Shown here piece after piece: positions 48,838 through 60,413 of a stretch of 64,000 nt of DNA. The DNA lies in contig NZ_PEBS01000009.1 in assembly GCF_002869965.1 (NCBI RefSeq), forward strand, positions 44,413 through 108,412, written 5' to 3'. Position 1 is the stretch's first letter. The number at the start of each line of letters is the position of its first letter. The notes beneath the pieces were generated by a model. That model had not been told where the DNA came from. It saw only the letters and a list, made by a program, of their open reading frames with translations, and did no database searches. A program made the position numbers and the translations under genes. The stretch comes from Janthinobacterium sp. ROICE36. Lineage in GTDB: Bacteria; Pseudomonadota; Gammaproteobacteria; Burkholderiales; Burkholderiaceae_D.

Positions 48838-49190
48838 TGGAGCTGATGGCCAATTTCCTCGTCTTTGCCCTGTGCTATGCGGGCCTGTCGTCGCTGTGCC
48901 TGGCCATGGACCGCCACTACGCGGACCTGCATGGACGCGGCGCCGAATCGCCCGCACCCCTGCGCCGTCGCCTGCAGTGGGGCGGCTGGCTGGCGCTGGC
49001 GGCCGCCCTGGCCTGGGCCATGCACATCGCCGGCGGCGGCTATGGCCTGGTCTACTGGGTCGGCAGCCTGACGGGCTGCGGCTTGCTGCTGATCTGGCTG
49101 CTGCCCTACGCGCCCCACGAGGCCATGCGCCTGGCGCGCGTCATCGGCGGCGCGGCCGTGCTGGCAGCCCTCGCGCTGGCAGTGCTGTAG
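48837..49190 (+). CDS. DUF3325 inner-membrane protein
   Basis: A 117-residue protein with three TM helices and the DUF3325 pattern (FALCYAGLSSLCLAMDRHYADLHGR, then GGWLALAAALAW and TGCGLLLIWLLPYAPH). It overlaps the PepSY gene stop codon by 1 nt (TGATG). Always a companion of PepSY/DUF3649 iron-uptake genes; function unproven. Confidence 0.82.
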   Translation: MELMANFLVFALCYAGLSSLCLAMDRHYADLHGRGAESPAPLRRRLQWGGWLALAAALAWAMHIAGGGYGLVYWVGSLTGCGLLLIWLLPYAPHEAMRLARVIGGAAVLAALALAVL

Positions 49191-49201
49191 CTACCGTGGC
49201 C

Positions 49202-49744
49202 ATGCCAGGCAGTCCGTTCGCACCCTCCCCCCTGCTGCCCACGCAGCTGGAAAGCCATTACCGCACGCATCACGGCTGGCTGGCGCACTGGCTGCAGCGG
49301 CGCCTGGGCAATGCTGCCGAAGCGGCCGACCTGATGCAGGACACTTTCATCCGCCTGCTGGCCGGTGCCCCCGCACAGCCGCAAACGCCAGCCCTGCGCG
49401 CGCCCAAGGCTTACCTGGCCACCGTCGCCAAGCATTTGCTGATCAATCATTTGCGCCGCCAGTCGCTGGAACGCGCATGGCTGGACGCGCTGGCAGCCCT
49501 GCCCGAACAGCATGTACCATCGACCGAACAGCGCGCGCAAATCCTGCAAGCGTTGCAAGCGGTCGACGCCATGCTCGACGGCCTGAAACCGAAGGTGCGC
49601 GCCGTCTTCATCCTGGCGCAGATCGAAGGCCATGCGTATGCCGACATCGCCGCGCAACTGGGCATCGGCGAGCGCTCCGTGAAGCGCTACATGGCCGAGG
49701 CGCTGACCGAATGCGTGCTGCTGGCGCCGGACTTGCCGGCATGA
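49202..49744 (+). CDS. FecI-type ECF sigma factor
   Basis: A 180-residue ECF sigma factor. Region 2 contains AADLMQDTFIRLLA and region 4 QIEGHAYADIAAQLGIGERSVKRYMAEALTEC; the short linker between them is typical of FecI. Together with FecR and the TonB receptor it forms a cell-surface signalling cascade: the receptor senses a siderophore and releases the sigma factor to transcribe the uptake genes. It is the first gene of fecI-fecR-receptor and overlaps fecR by 4 nt. Confidence 0.93.
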   Translation: MPGSPFAPSPLLPTQLESHYRTHHGWLAHWLQRRLGNAAEAADLMQDTFIRLLAGAPAQPQTPALRAPKAYLATVAKHLLINHLRRQSLERAWLDALAALPEQHVPSTEQRAQILQALQAVDAMLDGLKPKVRAVFILAQIEGHAYADIAAQLGIGERSVKRYMAEALTECVLLAPDLPA

Positions 49745-50694
49745 GCGCCGCTGCTGCGCCATCTCCTCCGCTGTCGCGCAAGGTGGCGCGCCAGGCCGTG
49801 GAATGGTATTTGCTGGAGCAGTCGGGCCGCGCCACACCGGATGACCTGGCGGCGTCGGCCCAGTGGCGTGCGCTCGACCCGGAACACGCGCGCGCCTGGC
49901 ACAAGGTACAGCAAGTGAGCAAGACGGCCGGCCTGCTGCCGCCCTCGCTGGCCGTGCCCGTACTGCGCCGGCCGCAACGCCGCGTGGCCATGCAGGTGCT
50001 GCTGGCGCTGATGGCGGCGCCCGCCGCCTGGCTGCTGGTGCGCCACGAGATGCTGGCCGACTACCGCAGCGGCGTGGGCGAACGGCGCGAGGTGTCCTTG
50101 CCCGATGGCGGCACGCTGGTGCTCAACACAGACAGCGCCGTCGATGTGGCGTATGACGCCGATGAACGTTTGCTGACGCTGCGTCGCGGCGAAGTACTGA
50201 TACAGACGCGCCCCGACCACGCGGGCAGCCGCCCCTTCATCGTCGCCACCTGCCATGGCCGCATCCGCGCGCTGGGCACGCGCTTCACCGTACGCGTCGA
50301 CGACGACAGCAGCCGCGTGACGGTGCTCGAACACGCGGTGGAAATCACGCCGCGCGCACCGTCGGCCACCGTGCGCACGGTGGCAACGGGCCAGCAAAGC
50401 CGCTTCGACGCCAGCCACGCCGGCCTGCCCATGCCTGCGCCGCTGCAAGCCGATGCGTGGGCGCGCGGCATGCTGACGGCGCAGGACATGCGCCTCGATG
50501 CCTTCGCTGCCGAATTGTCACGCTACCGCCCCGGCCTGCTGCGCGTGGAAGCGCAAGTGGCGGGCTTGCGCCTGACGGGCGCCTTCCAGCTCGACGACAC
50601 GGACGCCGTGCTGGCAAACCTGACGCACATGCTGCCCGTCGATGTGCTGTACCGCAGCCAATACTGGGTCACCCTCGCGGCCCGAAAAAAATAG
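49741..50694 (+). CDS. FecR-type anti-sigma/regulator
   Basis: A 317-residue inner-membrane sensor. The cytoplasmic N-terminal ~85 residues (VARQAVEWYLLEQSGRATPDDLAASAQWRA...) bind the sigma factor. There is one TM helix (MQVLLALMAAPAAWLLV), and a periplasmic domain with the FecR motifs GERREVSLPDGGTLVLNTDSAVDV and AGSRPFIVATCHGRIRALGTRFTV. Partner of the FecI-like factor just upstream and the TonB receptor downstream. Normal length. Confidence 0.92.
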   Translation: MSAAAAPSPPLSRKVARQAVEWYLLEQSGRATPDDLAASAQWRALDPEHARAWHKVQQVSKTAGLLPPSLAVPVLRRPQRRVAMQVLLALMAAPAAWLLVRHEMLADYRSGVGERREVSLPDGGTLVLNTDSAVDVAYDADERLLTLRRGEVLIQTRPDHAGSRPFIVATCHGRIRALGTRFTVRVDDDSSRVTVLEHAVEITPRAPSATVRTVATGQQSRFDASHAGLPMPAPLQADAWARGMLTAQDMRLDAFAAELSRYRPGLLRVEAQVAGLRLTGAFQLDDTDAVLANLTHMLPVDVLYRSQYWVTLAARKK

Positions 50695-50771
50695 TTTACA
50701 AAAGTGGCCCTTTTTTTCGGCATGGCCTGTCCTATGAGTACTACAACGACACTCACCAAAAAGGCCAGACC

Positions 50772-53216
50772 ATGTATCCACCTCGTTTGACTCCCCTCGC
50801 GCGCGCCATCGGCAGCGCTGTGATCCTGCTGGCACAGGCGCCGGCCATGGCGGCAGAACTGCCCACCGCGCCGCCCGCCGCGCAAACGGCCTTCAACGTG
50901 CCGGCTGGCGAGCTGTCCGCCGCCATCGCCAGCTTTGCCATCGAGGCGAAGGTGAGCGTGGGCGCGGCGGCCGAACTGCTGCAGGGCGTGCGCACGCCAG
51001 GTTTGAGCGGCAGCTACACGGTGCCGCAGGCACTGGCCCGTTTGCTGGCCGGCACGGGCCTCGATGCGCTGCCCAGCGGGGAACGCAACTACGTGCTGCG
51101 CAAGGCGGTCGCCGCATCGCCTGCCGCGCCGATTACCGCCACCCTGGGCGAAGTGGCCGTCAGTTCCAGCGCACTGCGCGACGGCACCACGGAAGGCAAG
51201 CGTGGCTACGCGGGCCTGACCAGCGCCACACGCTTGAACCTGTCGCTGCGCGAAACGCCGCAAGCCGTCAGCGTCATCACGCGCCAGCAGATCGACGACC
51301 AGGGTTTGCGCACGTTGCAAGACGCGCTGCTGCAGGCACCCGGCATCACGGTCGACCATTCGTCGAGCACGCGCGAATACGACCAGGTGTTTTCACGGGG
51401 ATTTGAAGTAACGTCATACATGTTCGATGGCATCCCGACCAGCAAGAATCTGGAAGCGCGCACCTACGACATGGCCATCTACGACCGCGTCGAGATCATC
51501 CGCGGCGCGACGGGCCTGATCAGCGGCACGGGCAGCCCGTCGGCGGCCGTCAACCTGGTGCGCAAGCGTCCGGGCCGCAGCTTTGCCGCCACCGCCGGCG
51601 CGCAGCTGGGATCATGGGACCGCTACCGCATCGAAGGCGATCTCTCGACGCCCTTGACGGCGGACGGCAAGGTGCGCGCGCGCCTCGTCGCCGCGCATGA
51701 AGACCAGCGCTCGTTCATCGACCGCTACCAGCAAAAAAAAGACGTGCTGTACGCCATCGTCGAAGCGGACCTGACGCCATCGACAGTGCTCAGCGCCGGC
51801 ATCAACTACCAGAAGGAAAAGCTGAAAGGCGCGGGCCGCGACTTCCCCATGTTCTATGCCGACGGCTCGCAGACCCGCTTCCCCCGCTCGATGAACGGCA
51901 CGGCCGCCTGGAGCACGTACGAGCGCGAACAGAGCATGCTGTTCGCCACGCTCGACCATTATTTCGACAACGACTGGATCGCCAAGCTGGCCGTCAGCCG
52001 CAGCAGCAACCGGTACGACGCCTTGCAGGGCTTTTCCGGCAACGGTTACCCGGACCGCGTGACGGGCGGCGGCATGCAGCTGTGGCTGGCCAACTGGCAC
52101 AGCAAGCCGCAACAGACCTCGCTTGACGCCTATATCAGCGGCCCGTTCCAGGCCTTCGGCCGCAAGCACGAACTGGTGCTGGGCGTGAGCGCCTCTGAAC
52201 TCAAGACAAATAGCCCCATCTATCCGGGCTGGCGCCTCGATGGCTACCACGACACGGTGCCCGACATCAACCACTGGAATGGCGATATGCCGGTGCCCGA
52301 CTACAGTGGCACGCGCCTGGGCAGTTCCTACGACAAGGAACGCGAAAGCGGCCTGTATTCGACCCTGCGCCTGCGCCCGACGGACGCGCTGTCGGTGATC
52401 CTCGGCGCGCGCCTATCGTACTGGAAGCGCGACATCCGCAGCGATTATGCCAACGACACGGACCTGTACGACGCCATGCGCGAAAACGGCAAGATCACGC
52501 CGTATGCAGGCCTCGTCTACGACCTGGGCCGGCACTGGTCGGCCTACGCCAGCTACACCAGCATCTTCACGCCGCAAAGCCAGCGCGACGTCAACAGCCG
52601 CTTCCTGGCGCCGCTGGAAGGCAAGAACTACGAAGTGGGCGCGAAGGGCGAATTCTTCGACGGCAAGCTTACCACCAGCGCCGCAGTCTTCCAGCTAAAA
52701 CAGGAGAACCTGGCCGAAGCCGACCCGGGCAATGTCTGGATCATCGGCACGGGCGGCGGTTCCTACGCCTACCATACGGTCAAGGGCGCCACCACGCGCG
52801 GCGTCGAAGCGGAAGTATCGGGCCAGCTGCGTCCCGACTGGCAACTGACGGCCAGCTATGCCTATAGCCGCATCCGCAACGCCGCTGGCGCGCGCATCCA
52901 GACCAGCCAGCCGCAGGCCATGGCCAAGCTGTGGACCACCTGGCGCCTGGCGCAGGGCATGCCTGGCCTGGTGCTGGGCGGCGGCGTGAACTGGCAGAGC
53001 GATATCTACATGGATGACCGCGGACCGCATGGCGAACGCTTCACGCAGAAGGCGTATGCGGTGGCCGGGCTGATGGCGCAGTACCCGGTCAGTGCGCAAC
53101 TGGTGGCGACCCTGAACGTGAATAACGTCTTCGACAAGAGGTACTATTCGACGGGCATGGGCGGCTACTACGGCGATCCGCGCAACGTCATGCTGTCGCT
53201 GCGCTATCAGTTCTGA
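50772..53216 (+). CDS. TonB-dependent siderophore receptor with N-terminal signalling (STN) domain
   Basis: Outer-membrane receptor of 814 residues with a signal peptide (ending AMAAEL). The STN domain (~32-110, [23 protein letters not shown]) interacts with FecR. The plug contains [20 protein letters not shown] and [31 protein letters not shown], followed by the 22-strand barrel ending in Phe. STN means that it transmits siderophore binding to the FecR-FecI pair just upstream. Looks FpvA/FoxA-like, but the siderophore is unknown. AAAGGCC site before the ATG. Overlaps the convergent GGDEF/EAL gene by 10 nt. Confidence 0.93.
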   Translation: MYPPRLTPLARAIGSAVILLAQAPAMAAELPTAPPAAQTAFNVPAGELSAAIASFAIEAKVSVGAAAELLQGVRTPGLSGSYTVPQALARLLAGTGLDALPSGERNYVLRKAVAASPAAPITATLGEVAVSSSALRDGTTEGKRGYAGLTSATRLNLSLRETPQAVSVITRQQIDDQGLRTLQDALLQAPGITVDHSSSTREYDQVFSRGFEVTSYMFDGIPTSKNLEARTYDMAIYDRVEIIRGATGLISGTGSPSAAVNLVRKRPGRSFAATAGAQLGSWDRYRIEGDLSTPLTADGKVRARLVAAHEDQRSFIDRYQQKKDVLYAIVEADLTPSTVLSAGINYQKEKLKGAGRDFPMFYADGSQTRFPRSMNGTAAWSTYEREQSMLFATLDHYFDNDWIAKLAVSRSSNRYDALQGFSGNGYPDRVTGGGMQLWLANWHSKPQQTSLDAYISGPFQAFGRKHELVLGVSASELKTNSPIYPGWRLDGYHDTVPDINHWNGDMPVPDYSGTRLGSSYDKERESGLYSTLRLRPTDALSVILGARLSYWKRDIRSDYANDTDLYDAMRENGKITPYAGLVYDLGRHWSAYASYTSIFTPQSQRDVNSRFLAPLEGKNYEVGAKGEFFDGKLTTSAAVFQLKQENLAEADPGNVWIIGTGGGSYAYHTVKGATTRGVEAEVSGQLRPDWQLTASYAYSRIRNAAGARIQTSQPQAMAKLWTTWRLAQGMPGLVLGGGVNWQSDIYMDDRGPHGERFTQKAYAVAGLMAQYPVSAQLVATLNVNNVFDKRYYSTGMGGYYGDPRNVMLSLRYQF

Positions 53217-55021
53217 ATGACTTCACTACTTTTGAGCAGCACCTCGATGCCCTCGGGCGCCATGGCACGGCCCAGGTAGTAGCCAAACGCCTCGTCGCAA
53301 CCCATCTCGGCCAGCAGTTCCAGCTGCTCGCCGCTTTCCACGCCGCCGGCGATGGTACGCAGTCCGAGCGTGCGCGCCATCGCCACGATGGCGCGCACCA
53401 TGGCGCTGTCGCCACCGGGCTTGCCCAGGTCGTCGACGAAGCACTTTTCGATCTTCACGGCATCCGTGGGAAAGTGTTTCAGGTAATTGAGCGAAGCATC
53501 GCCCGTGCCGAAATTGCTGATGGCAATCGCCATGCCCAGCTGACGGAACTGGCGCAATATCAGTTCGCAGTTCTGGCTGCGGTCGATCAGGATGCCGGCG
53601 GCGATTTCCAGCTCGATGCAGTGGCCCGGCACGCCGGCCGCCTCCAACGCGGCGGCAAAATTGCGCGCGATATCGCGCTGGTAGAACTGGCGCGCCGACA
53701 GGCTGACGGACACCGTCAGCATCTGCCCCTGCGCGATCCAGCTGCGCGCCTGTTCCACCGCCGTGGCCAGCACCCAGGCGCCCACCGGCAGGATCAGCGC
53801 GCTTTCCTCCAGCACCGGCAAAAAATCGAGCGGCATCATCAGACCCAGTTCCGGGTGCTTCCAGCGCAGCAGCGCCTTTACGCCCGTGATCCTGCGCGTC
53901 TTCAGGTCCATGCGCGGCTGGTAGAAGAGGGCGAATTCGTTGCGTTCGAGCGCATGGCGCAGGGCCGTCTCGAGGATGGTGCGCGAATACGACTGCGTCT
54001 GCATGCGCGCGGCGTAGCGCAAACAAGTGCCCGGCGCGTGGCGCTTGGCCGCATACATGGCCAGGTCGGCCTTTTCGATCAGCGCATTGACGTCGTCGTC
54101 ATCGTCCGGGTACAGGGCCACGCCCACGCTGGCCGCCACCGACAGGCTGTATTCGCCGATAACGAAGGGGGCGGCGATGGCGGCGACGATTTTTTCGGCC
54201 ACCCGCTCGGCATCGTGCGCCGTGCGCAGTTCCGTCAGCAGGATGATGAATTCATCGCCGCCCTGGCGCGCCACAGTATCGACCTTGCGCACGCACTGCT
54301 GCACCCGGCGCGCGAACTCCGTCAGCACCTGGTCGCCCACGTCGTGCCCCAGGCTGTCGTTGATGGATTTGAAGCGGTCGATGTCGACGAACAGCACGGC
54401 CAGCAAGCCCTGGTGGCGGCGCGCGTAGGCGATGCCGTGCTCGAAGCGGATCTGGAAGTGCAGCCGGTTCGGCAGCCCCGTCAGGCCATCGTGGTGGGCG
54501 ATGAATTCCAGCTGCTGCTCGGCGCGCCGGCGCGCCGATACATCGTGCAGCAGCAGCACCGCACCGCCCTGCGCCAGCGGCGCGCAGCTGTACTGCACGT
54601 CGATGCGCTTACCGTCGAGATGGCGCAGCAGCACGGCGCCGCGCGCCACCTCCAGCACTTCCTGCCGCGCCACGCAGTCGCGCACCTGGTGCGCCGCATC
54701 GATGGGCGTGCCGTCATGGAACAGCGGCAACAGCTGCGTCACGGGCCGGCCCAGAGCAGCGTCACCCAGCAAGCCACCCATGGCGCTGGCGCGGGGATTC
54801 AGGTACTGCACCACGCCATCGTGGTCGGTGCCGATGACGGCCGCCGGCAAGGCATGCAGCAGCGCCAGCGCATCTGCCATATGCTGCGCCTGCGCCGCCT
54901 GCGGCACCACGCCGCCCGCCTGGCGCAGGCGCCACATGCGCGCCGCATGCCACTGGCAGGCCAGCAGCACGCTGAGCACCATGGCCAAGGTCAGGCACAG
55001 CGCCAGCAGCAGCGCCGTCAT
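53207..55021 (-). CDS. PAS-GGDEF-EAL protein with intact cyclase and degenerate EAL
   Basis: A 604-residue protein: one N-terminal TM helix (~3-22), a PAS domain (~50-165), a GGDEF domain (~180-335) with the active-site RQGGDEF and the [19 protein letters not shown] metal loop, and an EAL domain (~350-595). In the EAL part the signature residue reads VKALLRW instead of EALLRW, the DDFGTG loop is SNFGTG, KID is KIE, and the later AEGVE Glu is Gly. Phosphodiesterase activity is therefore very unlikely. The likely output is c-di-GMP synthesis, with EAL as a binding or regulatory part. Convergent overlap with the receptor gene. Confidence 0.88.
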   Translation of the reverse strand: MTALLLALCLTLAMVLSVLLACQWHAARMWRLRQAGGVVPQAAQAQHMADALALLHALPAAVIGTDHDGVVQYLNPRASAMGGLLGDAALGRPVTQLLPLFHDGTPIDAAHQVRDCVARQEVLEVARGAVLLRHLDGKRIDVQYSCAPLAQGGAVLLLHDVSARRRAEQQLEFIAHHDGLTGLPNRLHFQIRFEHGIAYARRHQGLLAVLFVDIDRFKSINDSLGHDVGDQVLTEFARRVQQCVRKVDTVARQGGDEFIILLTELRTAHDAERVAEKIVAAIAAPFVIGEYSLSVAASVGVALYPDDDDDVNALIEKADLAMYAAKRHAPGTCLRYAARMQTQSYSRTILETALRHALERNEFALFYQPRMDLKTRRITGVKALLRWKHPELGLMMPLDFLPVLEESALILPVGAWVLATAVEQARSWIAQGQMLTVSVSLSARQFYQRDIARNFAAALEAAGVPGHCIELEIAAGILIDRSQNCELILRQFRQLGMAIAISNFGTGDASLNYLKHFPTDAVKIEKCFVDDLGKPGGDSAMVRAIVAMARTLGLRTIAGGVESGEQLELLAEMGCDEAFGYYLGRAMAPEGIEVLLKSSEVIQN

Positions 55022-55189
55022 GCGTCAGCCTGCAGACGGAAAGTGAAGAACATGGTTTTCCTTTGCAACGCGCGCCATGCGGCCGGGCCCACATCCATGC
55101 GGAAAGGAAATAGTATAAGAATTTCGCCGGACTTTTTGCCTGATCGGGCGCCGCTTGACTGGCATCAAGCGGCGCGGGGCAAGCCTGCG

Positions 55190-55672
55190 TCAGGTCAGCG
55201 ACAGTCTCCGGGCCGGCGCGGCCACGCCGGGCACGGCGTGCAGCTTGAAGATGCTGACGGCGTCTGCCAGGCTGGCTGCCTGCTGCTGCAGTGCATCTGC
55301 GGCGGCTGCGGCCTGCTCCACCAGCGCCGCATTCTGCTGCGTCACGCCATCCATCGTGCGCCCCGCCTGGCCGGCCAGCACGCGGCCCTCTTCCACCGTG
55401 CGCACGGATTCGCCGATCAGCTGCTTGATTTCCACGGCCGCATTCAGGGCCAGGATAATCGTCTGGAAGACAATGCCGTCGATGACGGCGATGACGTCGA
55501 CGTCCTCCGTGCGCGAAGACAGGTCCAGGTTGCCGCTCATCGCCTTCAAGGCACGCAGCAGGTCGCCGATTTCATCGCGATCGCTGTCGGCCAGCATGGC
55601 GATGCTGGCGCTGCGGTGCGCGGTGTCGGCGTGCGCGCCGTCATATTTTTGCAGCGCCGCCAGGTAGCTCAC
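55190..55672 (-). pseudogene. Collapsed methyl-accepting chemotaxis protein gene
   Basis: The only frame starts at a GTG without a ribosome site and codes for ~160 residues, all recognisable pieces of the cytoplasmic part of a chemoreceptor but with sections missing: the HAMP end (DSDRDEIGDLLRALKAMSGNL), the hairpin tip (IVFQTIILALNAAVE), a jump straight to IKQLIGESVRTVEEG, another jump at AGRTM, and the tail VTQQNAALVEQAAAAADALQQQA. Three in-frame deletions (of ~30 residues or more) removed the methylation and signal regions. The N-terminal sensor and TM helices are gone. Not a working receptor. Confidence 0.8.
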
Positions 55673-55824
55673 GCCCGGCGCAGCGCGCGCCGTGAAAAAC
55701 CAAGCGGCGCTTTCGCTAGAGAAACACTTTCAACATACAAACAAAAAATTACACGGGTAGCTTGACTGTCTGTCCATATTGCCGGGCTCGCAGCATAGTC
55801 GGGCCGGCAATCTTGTTGGCAGCC

Positions 55825-57300
55825 CTAGCGCGCCGCCGCAGCCGCGCCCGCGAACTCTTCGCGCAGCAGCGGGTATAAACGCCGGTAGCGCGCCAGCCGC
55901 TCGTCCAGCATGGCGGACGCCTGCGGCGCGATCGTTTCCTGCACGGGCGGGCGCGTGCACACCTGCGCGGGCGACAAGCCTGTCACCGCCATCTGCGCCA
56001 GGCGCGCCGCACCGAGGGTGCCGCCAGCCACGCCGTGGTCGTGCCGCAGCACGTTCAAGCCGGAGGCATTTGCGCACAGCTGCGCCCAGAAACGGCTACG
56101 CGAGCCACCGCCCACGAACGACGCTTCGCGCAACTGCGTACCGGCGCTGCGCAGGGCCGCATTGCCGTCAGCCATGGCAAAGGCCACGCCTTCCATCACG
56201 CTGTAGGCCAGTTCCGCGCGCCCGTGTTCCGTCGACAAGCCGAAAAATACCCCGCGCGCCGTGGCATCGTTATGCGGAGTACGCTCGCCGCTCAGGTAGG
56301 GCAAAAAGATGGGCGCCGTACGCGCTTCGACGTTTTCCGCCAGCGATACCAATGCGCCGATGTCGCTAGCTTGCGTCAGTTGCGCCACCCAGGCGAGGCT
56401 GGACGCGGCGCTGAGGATCACGCTCATCTGGTGCCAGCGCTCGGGCAGGCAATGGCAGAATGCATGCACGCCCTGGCCCGGATTGGGCGCGAAGCCATCG
56501 CTGCCGGCGAACAGCACGCCCGAAGTCCCCAGCGACAGCAGGCCGGCGCCCGCTTCCACCACGCCCAGGCCCACGGCGGCAGCGGCATTATCGCCCGCGC
56601 CCCCGGCCAGCACGACCGGGTGCGCGATACCCCATTCCTGGCACAGGGCCGGGCGCACCTGCGCGGCGATGGCGCTACCTTCGACCAGGCGCGGCATGTG
56701 TTCGCGCGTCAAACCGGTGGCCGCCAGCATGCGTTCGGACCAGTCGCGTTTGGCCACGTCCAGCCACAGGGTGCCGGAAGCGTCGGACATGTCGGAAACG
56801 TACTCGCCCGTCAGGCGCAGGGCCACGTAATCCTTGGGCAGCAAGACCTTGGCCGTGGCGCGGAACAGCGATGGCTCGTACTTTTGCAGCCACAACAACT
56901 TGGGTGCCGTGAAACCCGGCATGGCCTGGTTGCCCGTGATGGCGCGCGACTCCGGCACCAGCGCCTCAAGTTCCACGCATTCGGCAAACGCGCGCGTGTC
57001 ATTCCACAGGATGGCCGCGCGCAGCACGTGCTGCTGCTTGTCGAGCAGGGTGGCGCCATGCATCTGGCCCGACAGCGCGATGCCGCGCAAGCCGGAAAAC
57101 GCCAGCGGCTGCGCGGCCCGGATGGCGGCGATGACGTCCAGCGTGGCGTGCCACCAGTCTTCGGGATTCTGTTCCGACCAGCCGGGATGGGCACTGGAGA
57201 CGCGCAGGGTCACGCCGGCGCTGGCGAGGATGGCTTGGGCGTCATCGGTGAGGATGGCCTTGACTTCGGAAGTGCCGATATCGATACCGAGATATGTCAC
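55825..57300 (-). CDS. xylB: Xylulokinase
   Basis: FGGY-family kinase phosphorylating D-xylulose to D-xylulose-5-phosphate. It has 491 residues. N-terminal GIDIGTSEVKAIL phosphate loop, the sugar-binding SGQMHGATLLD, an Asp in AGGAGDNAAAA as the catalytic base (E. coli Asp233 equivalent), FLPYLSGERTPHNDATARGVFFGL near the C-terminal ATP site, and GGGSRSRFWAQ. Starts at a GTG. Last gene of the polyol operon, 32 nt after the AraC gene; gives the operon its pentose output. Confidence 0.93.
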   Translation of the reverse strand: MTYLGIDIGTSEVKAILTDDAQAILASAGVTLRVSSAHPGWSEQNPEDWWHATLDVIAAIRAAQPLAFSGLRGIALSGQMHGATLLDKQQHVLRAAILWNDTRAFAECVELEALVPESRAITGNQAMPGFTAPKLLWLQKYEPSLFRATAKVLLPKDYVALRLTGEYVSDMSDASGTLWLDVAKRDWSERMLAATGLTREHMPRLVEGSAIAAQVRPALCQEWGIAHPVVLAGGAGDNAAAAVGLGVVEAGAGLLSLGTSGVLFAGSDGFAPNPGQGVHAFCHCLPERWHQMSVILSAASSLAWVAQLTQASDIGALVSLAENVEARTAPIFLPYLSGERTPHNDATARGVFFGLSTEHGRAELAYSVMEGVAFAMADGNAALRSAGTQLREASFVGGGSRSRFWAQLCANASGLNVLRHDHGVAGGTLGAARLAQMAVTGLSPAQVCTRPPVQETIAPQASAMLDERLARYRRLYPLLREEFAGAAAAAR

Positions 57301-57332
57301 GATGGTTCCATAAAAAAAGTAAAAACGGGCGG

Positions 57333-58211
57333 TCAGGAAAACGACTCCGGCATATTCATGTGCAGGCAGGAGCGGAATTTCGACGGCGACATCTGCTTGT
57401 GGGCCAGGAACTGGCGGTTGAAATTGGAGAGATTGTTAAAGCCGGTGCGGTAGCAGATATCGGTGACCTTCATGTCCGTGTTCATCAGCAGCTCGCAAGC
57501 GAGCGCGATGCGTTCCTGGTTGACGTAATGGATGAAGGAGGTGCCCGTGTGCTTGCGGAAGAAACGCGTAAATTTCAGCGTATTCATCTCCGCCACGTCG
57601 GCCACGTCCTGCTCGCAGAAATCCAGGGTGATGTTCTGCTTGATGTAGGCGAGCACCAGGTTGATGGTCGAGGACATGTAGCGTCCCGCCTGCGCCAGGT
57701 AGGTGACGCTGGCCAGCGGGCGCCGTTCGCGGCAGTCGCACAGGTCGCCGAACAGGCGCGCGAACAGTTCCACCCGGCGCGGCCCCTGCGCCGTCGTCAG
57801 CTCCTGCAGCAGCGGCGCCAGGCGCAAGCCCAGCGCATCGGGAAACTGCAAGCCCCTGCCCGCTTCGCCCAGCAGGGTCTTCAGCGGCGCCATTTCCGGG
57901 AACAGCAACGCGCAGCGCTCAACGAAGTCGCTGGAAAACTGCAACACCAGGTCGCGCGCCGGCAAGGTCACGCCCTCGGCCAGTTCGCTGACCCAGTTGT
58001 GCGGCAAATTCGGCCCCGTCAGCACCAGGTTGCCCGGCGCATAACTGCCGATATGGTCGCCGACAAAAAATTTTCCCGTCGATGTGGTGATGATGTGCAG
58101 CTCGTACTCCGGGTGAAAATGCCATTTCGCCACGACATGCGGATAGCCGTGCGCCCACGCGCGAAATGATTCGTGTATCGGTTTGTGGATCAGTTCCAGG
58201 TCAGGCGTCAC
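57333..58211 (-). CDS. AraC-family regulator of the polyol operon
   Basis: A 292-residue regulator with an N-terminal cupin-like sensing domain (WHFHPEYELHIITTSTGKFFVGDHIG) and C-terminal double HTH (NTLKFTRFFRKHTGTSFIHYVNQERIALACELL, then VTDICYRTGFNNLSNFNRQFLAHKQMSPS). The arrangement within the mannitol/sorbitol-type operon resembles MtlR of Pseudomonas, an activator that binds the polyol. Embedded between the ATPase and xylB genes, so likely produced with the operon it controls. Confidence 0.92.
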   Translation of the reverse strand: MTPDLELIHKPIHESFRAWAHGYPHVVAKWHFHPEYELHIITTSTGKFFVGDHIGSYAPGNLVLTGPNLPHNWVSELAEGVTLPARDLVLQFSSDFVERCALLFPEMAPLKTLLGEAGRGLQFPDALGLRLAPLLQELTTAQGPRRVELFARLFGDLCDCRERRPLASVTYLAQAGRYMSSTINLVLAYIKQNITLDFCEQDVADVAEMNTLKFTRFFRKHTGTSFIHYVNQERIALACELLMNTDMKVTDICYRTGFNNLSNFNRQFLAHKQMSPSKFRSCLHMNMPESFS

Positions 58212-58246
58212 GGCAGTTCCCTTGCACGGTCTCGGCGGTTCTTATT

Positions 58247-59359
<1,113 letters not shown>

Positions 59360-59361
59360 GA

Positions 59362-60402
59362 TTATTCCCCTGCCAGTTCAATTTGGATCTTGACGTCGCG
59401 CGGATGGCCCTTGGCCGCTTCCTCGAACGCCCGCACGCCATCGGCGAAGTCGAAGGTGCGCGATATGAAGGGTTTCACGTCGATCTTGCCCGAGGCCAGC
59501 AAGGCGATAGCGCGCGGGAAGATGTTCGCGTAGCGGAAAACCGACTCGATGCGCACTTCCTTGGCCTGGATGGCAACGATATCGAAAGGGACGTTCTCGG
59601 GTGGCATGCCGACCAGCACCAGGCAGCCGTTCGGGCATAGCAGGTCGATGATGTTGTCGTAGGCGCGCATGCTGCCGCTGGCCTCAAAAACGATGTCGGC
59701 GTCCCAGCCATCCGTCAGTTCGCGCACGGTGTCGGCCAGGCTGGCGTGGCGCACGTCGACCGTGGTCACGGCTGGATTGCCGGCGAACAGCGCCAGTTTT
59801 TCCGGCACCAGGTCGGCCAGGATCACGCGCGAGCAGCCGCCCGCCAGTGCGGCCAGCGCATTCATGGCGCCGATGGTGCCGGCGCCGATCACCACCGCCA
59901 CGTCGCCCGGCTTGATAGCCGCCTTCTTCGCCGCCTGCAAGCCGATGGCCAGCGGCTCGACGATGGCGCCTTCGCCGAAGCTGACGTTATCGGGCAGTTT
60001 GAAGGTGAACGAGGCCGGGTGCACGACATACGGCGTGAGGCAGCCGTGGATGGGCGGCGTGGCCCAGAAGCGCACGGCCGGATCGAGGTTGTACAGGCCG
60101 CGCATGGTGGCCGGCGAATCGAACTGCGGCACGCCTGGCTCCATGCAGACGCGGTCGCCGACCTTCAGGTGCATCACCTCATCTCCCACTTCCGCCACCA
60201 CGCCGGACGCTTCGTGACCGAGCACCATCGGCGCTTCGACAGCGAAGTGACCGATCTTGCCGTGCTTGAAATAGTGCACATCGCTGCCGCAGATACCCAC
60301 CGTGTGGATCTTGATTTTCACGTCGCGCGGGCCGACGGCGAGTGGCACGTCGATGTCGCGCAAGGTGATGGAATGCGCTTGTTCCAGTACGAGTGCTTGC
60401 AT
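59362..60402 (-). CDS. Zinc-type polyol (probably pentitol) dehydrogenase
   Basis: A 346-residue member of the medium-chain dehydrogenase family (sorbitol/xylitol dehydrogenase branch), oxidising a polyol to a ketose with NAD+. Catalytic zinc ligands lie in [10 protein letters not shown] (Cys) and GHEASG (His-Glu). The structural zinc cysteine cluster of alcohol dehydrogenases is absent, as in the xylitol dehydrogenase-like group. NAD motif [19 protein letters not shown]. With xylB following, xylitol or D-arabitol to D-xylulose is the likely reaction. Followed by smoK at 2 nt. Confidence 0.88.
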   Translation of the reverse strand: MQALVLEQAHSITLRDIDVPLAVGPRDVKIKIHTVGICGSDVHYFKHGKIGHFAVEAPMVLGHEASGVVAEVGDEVMHLKVGDRVCMEPGVPQFDSPATMRGLYNLDPAVRFWATPPIHGCLTPYVVHPASFTFKLPDNVSFGEGAIVEPLAIGLQAAKKAAIKPGDVAVVIGAGTIGAMNALAALAGGCSRVILADLVPEKLALFAGNPAVTTVDVRHASLADTVRELTDGWDADIVFEASGSMRAYDNIIDLLCPNGCLVLVGMPPENVPFDIVAIQAKEVRIESVFRYANIFPRAIALLASGKIDVKPFISRTFDFADGVRAFEEAAKGHPRDVKIQIELAGE

Positions 60403-60413
60403 GATAGTCTACC

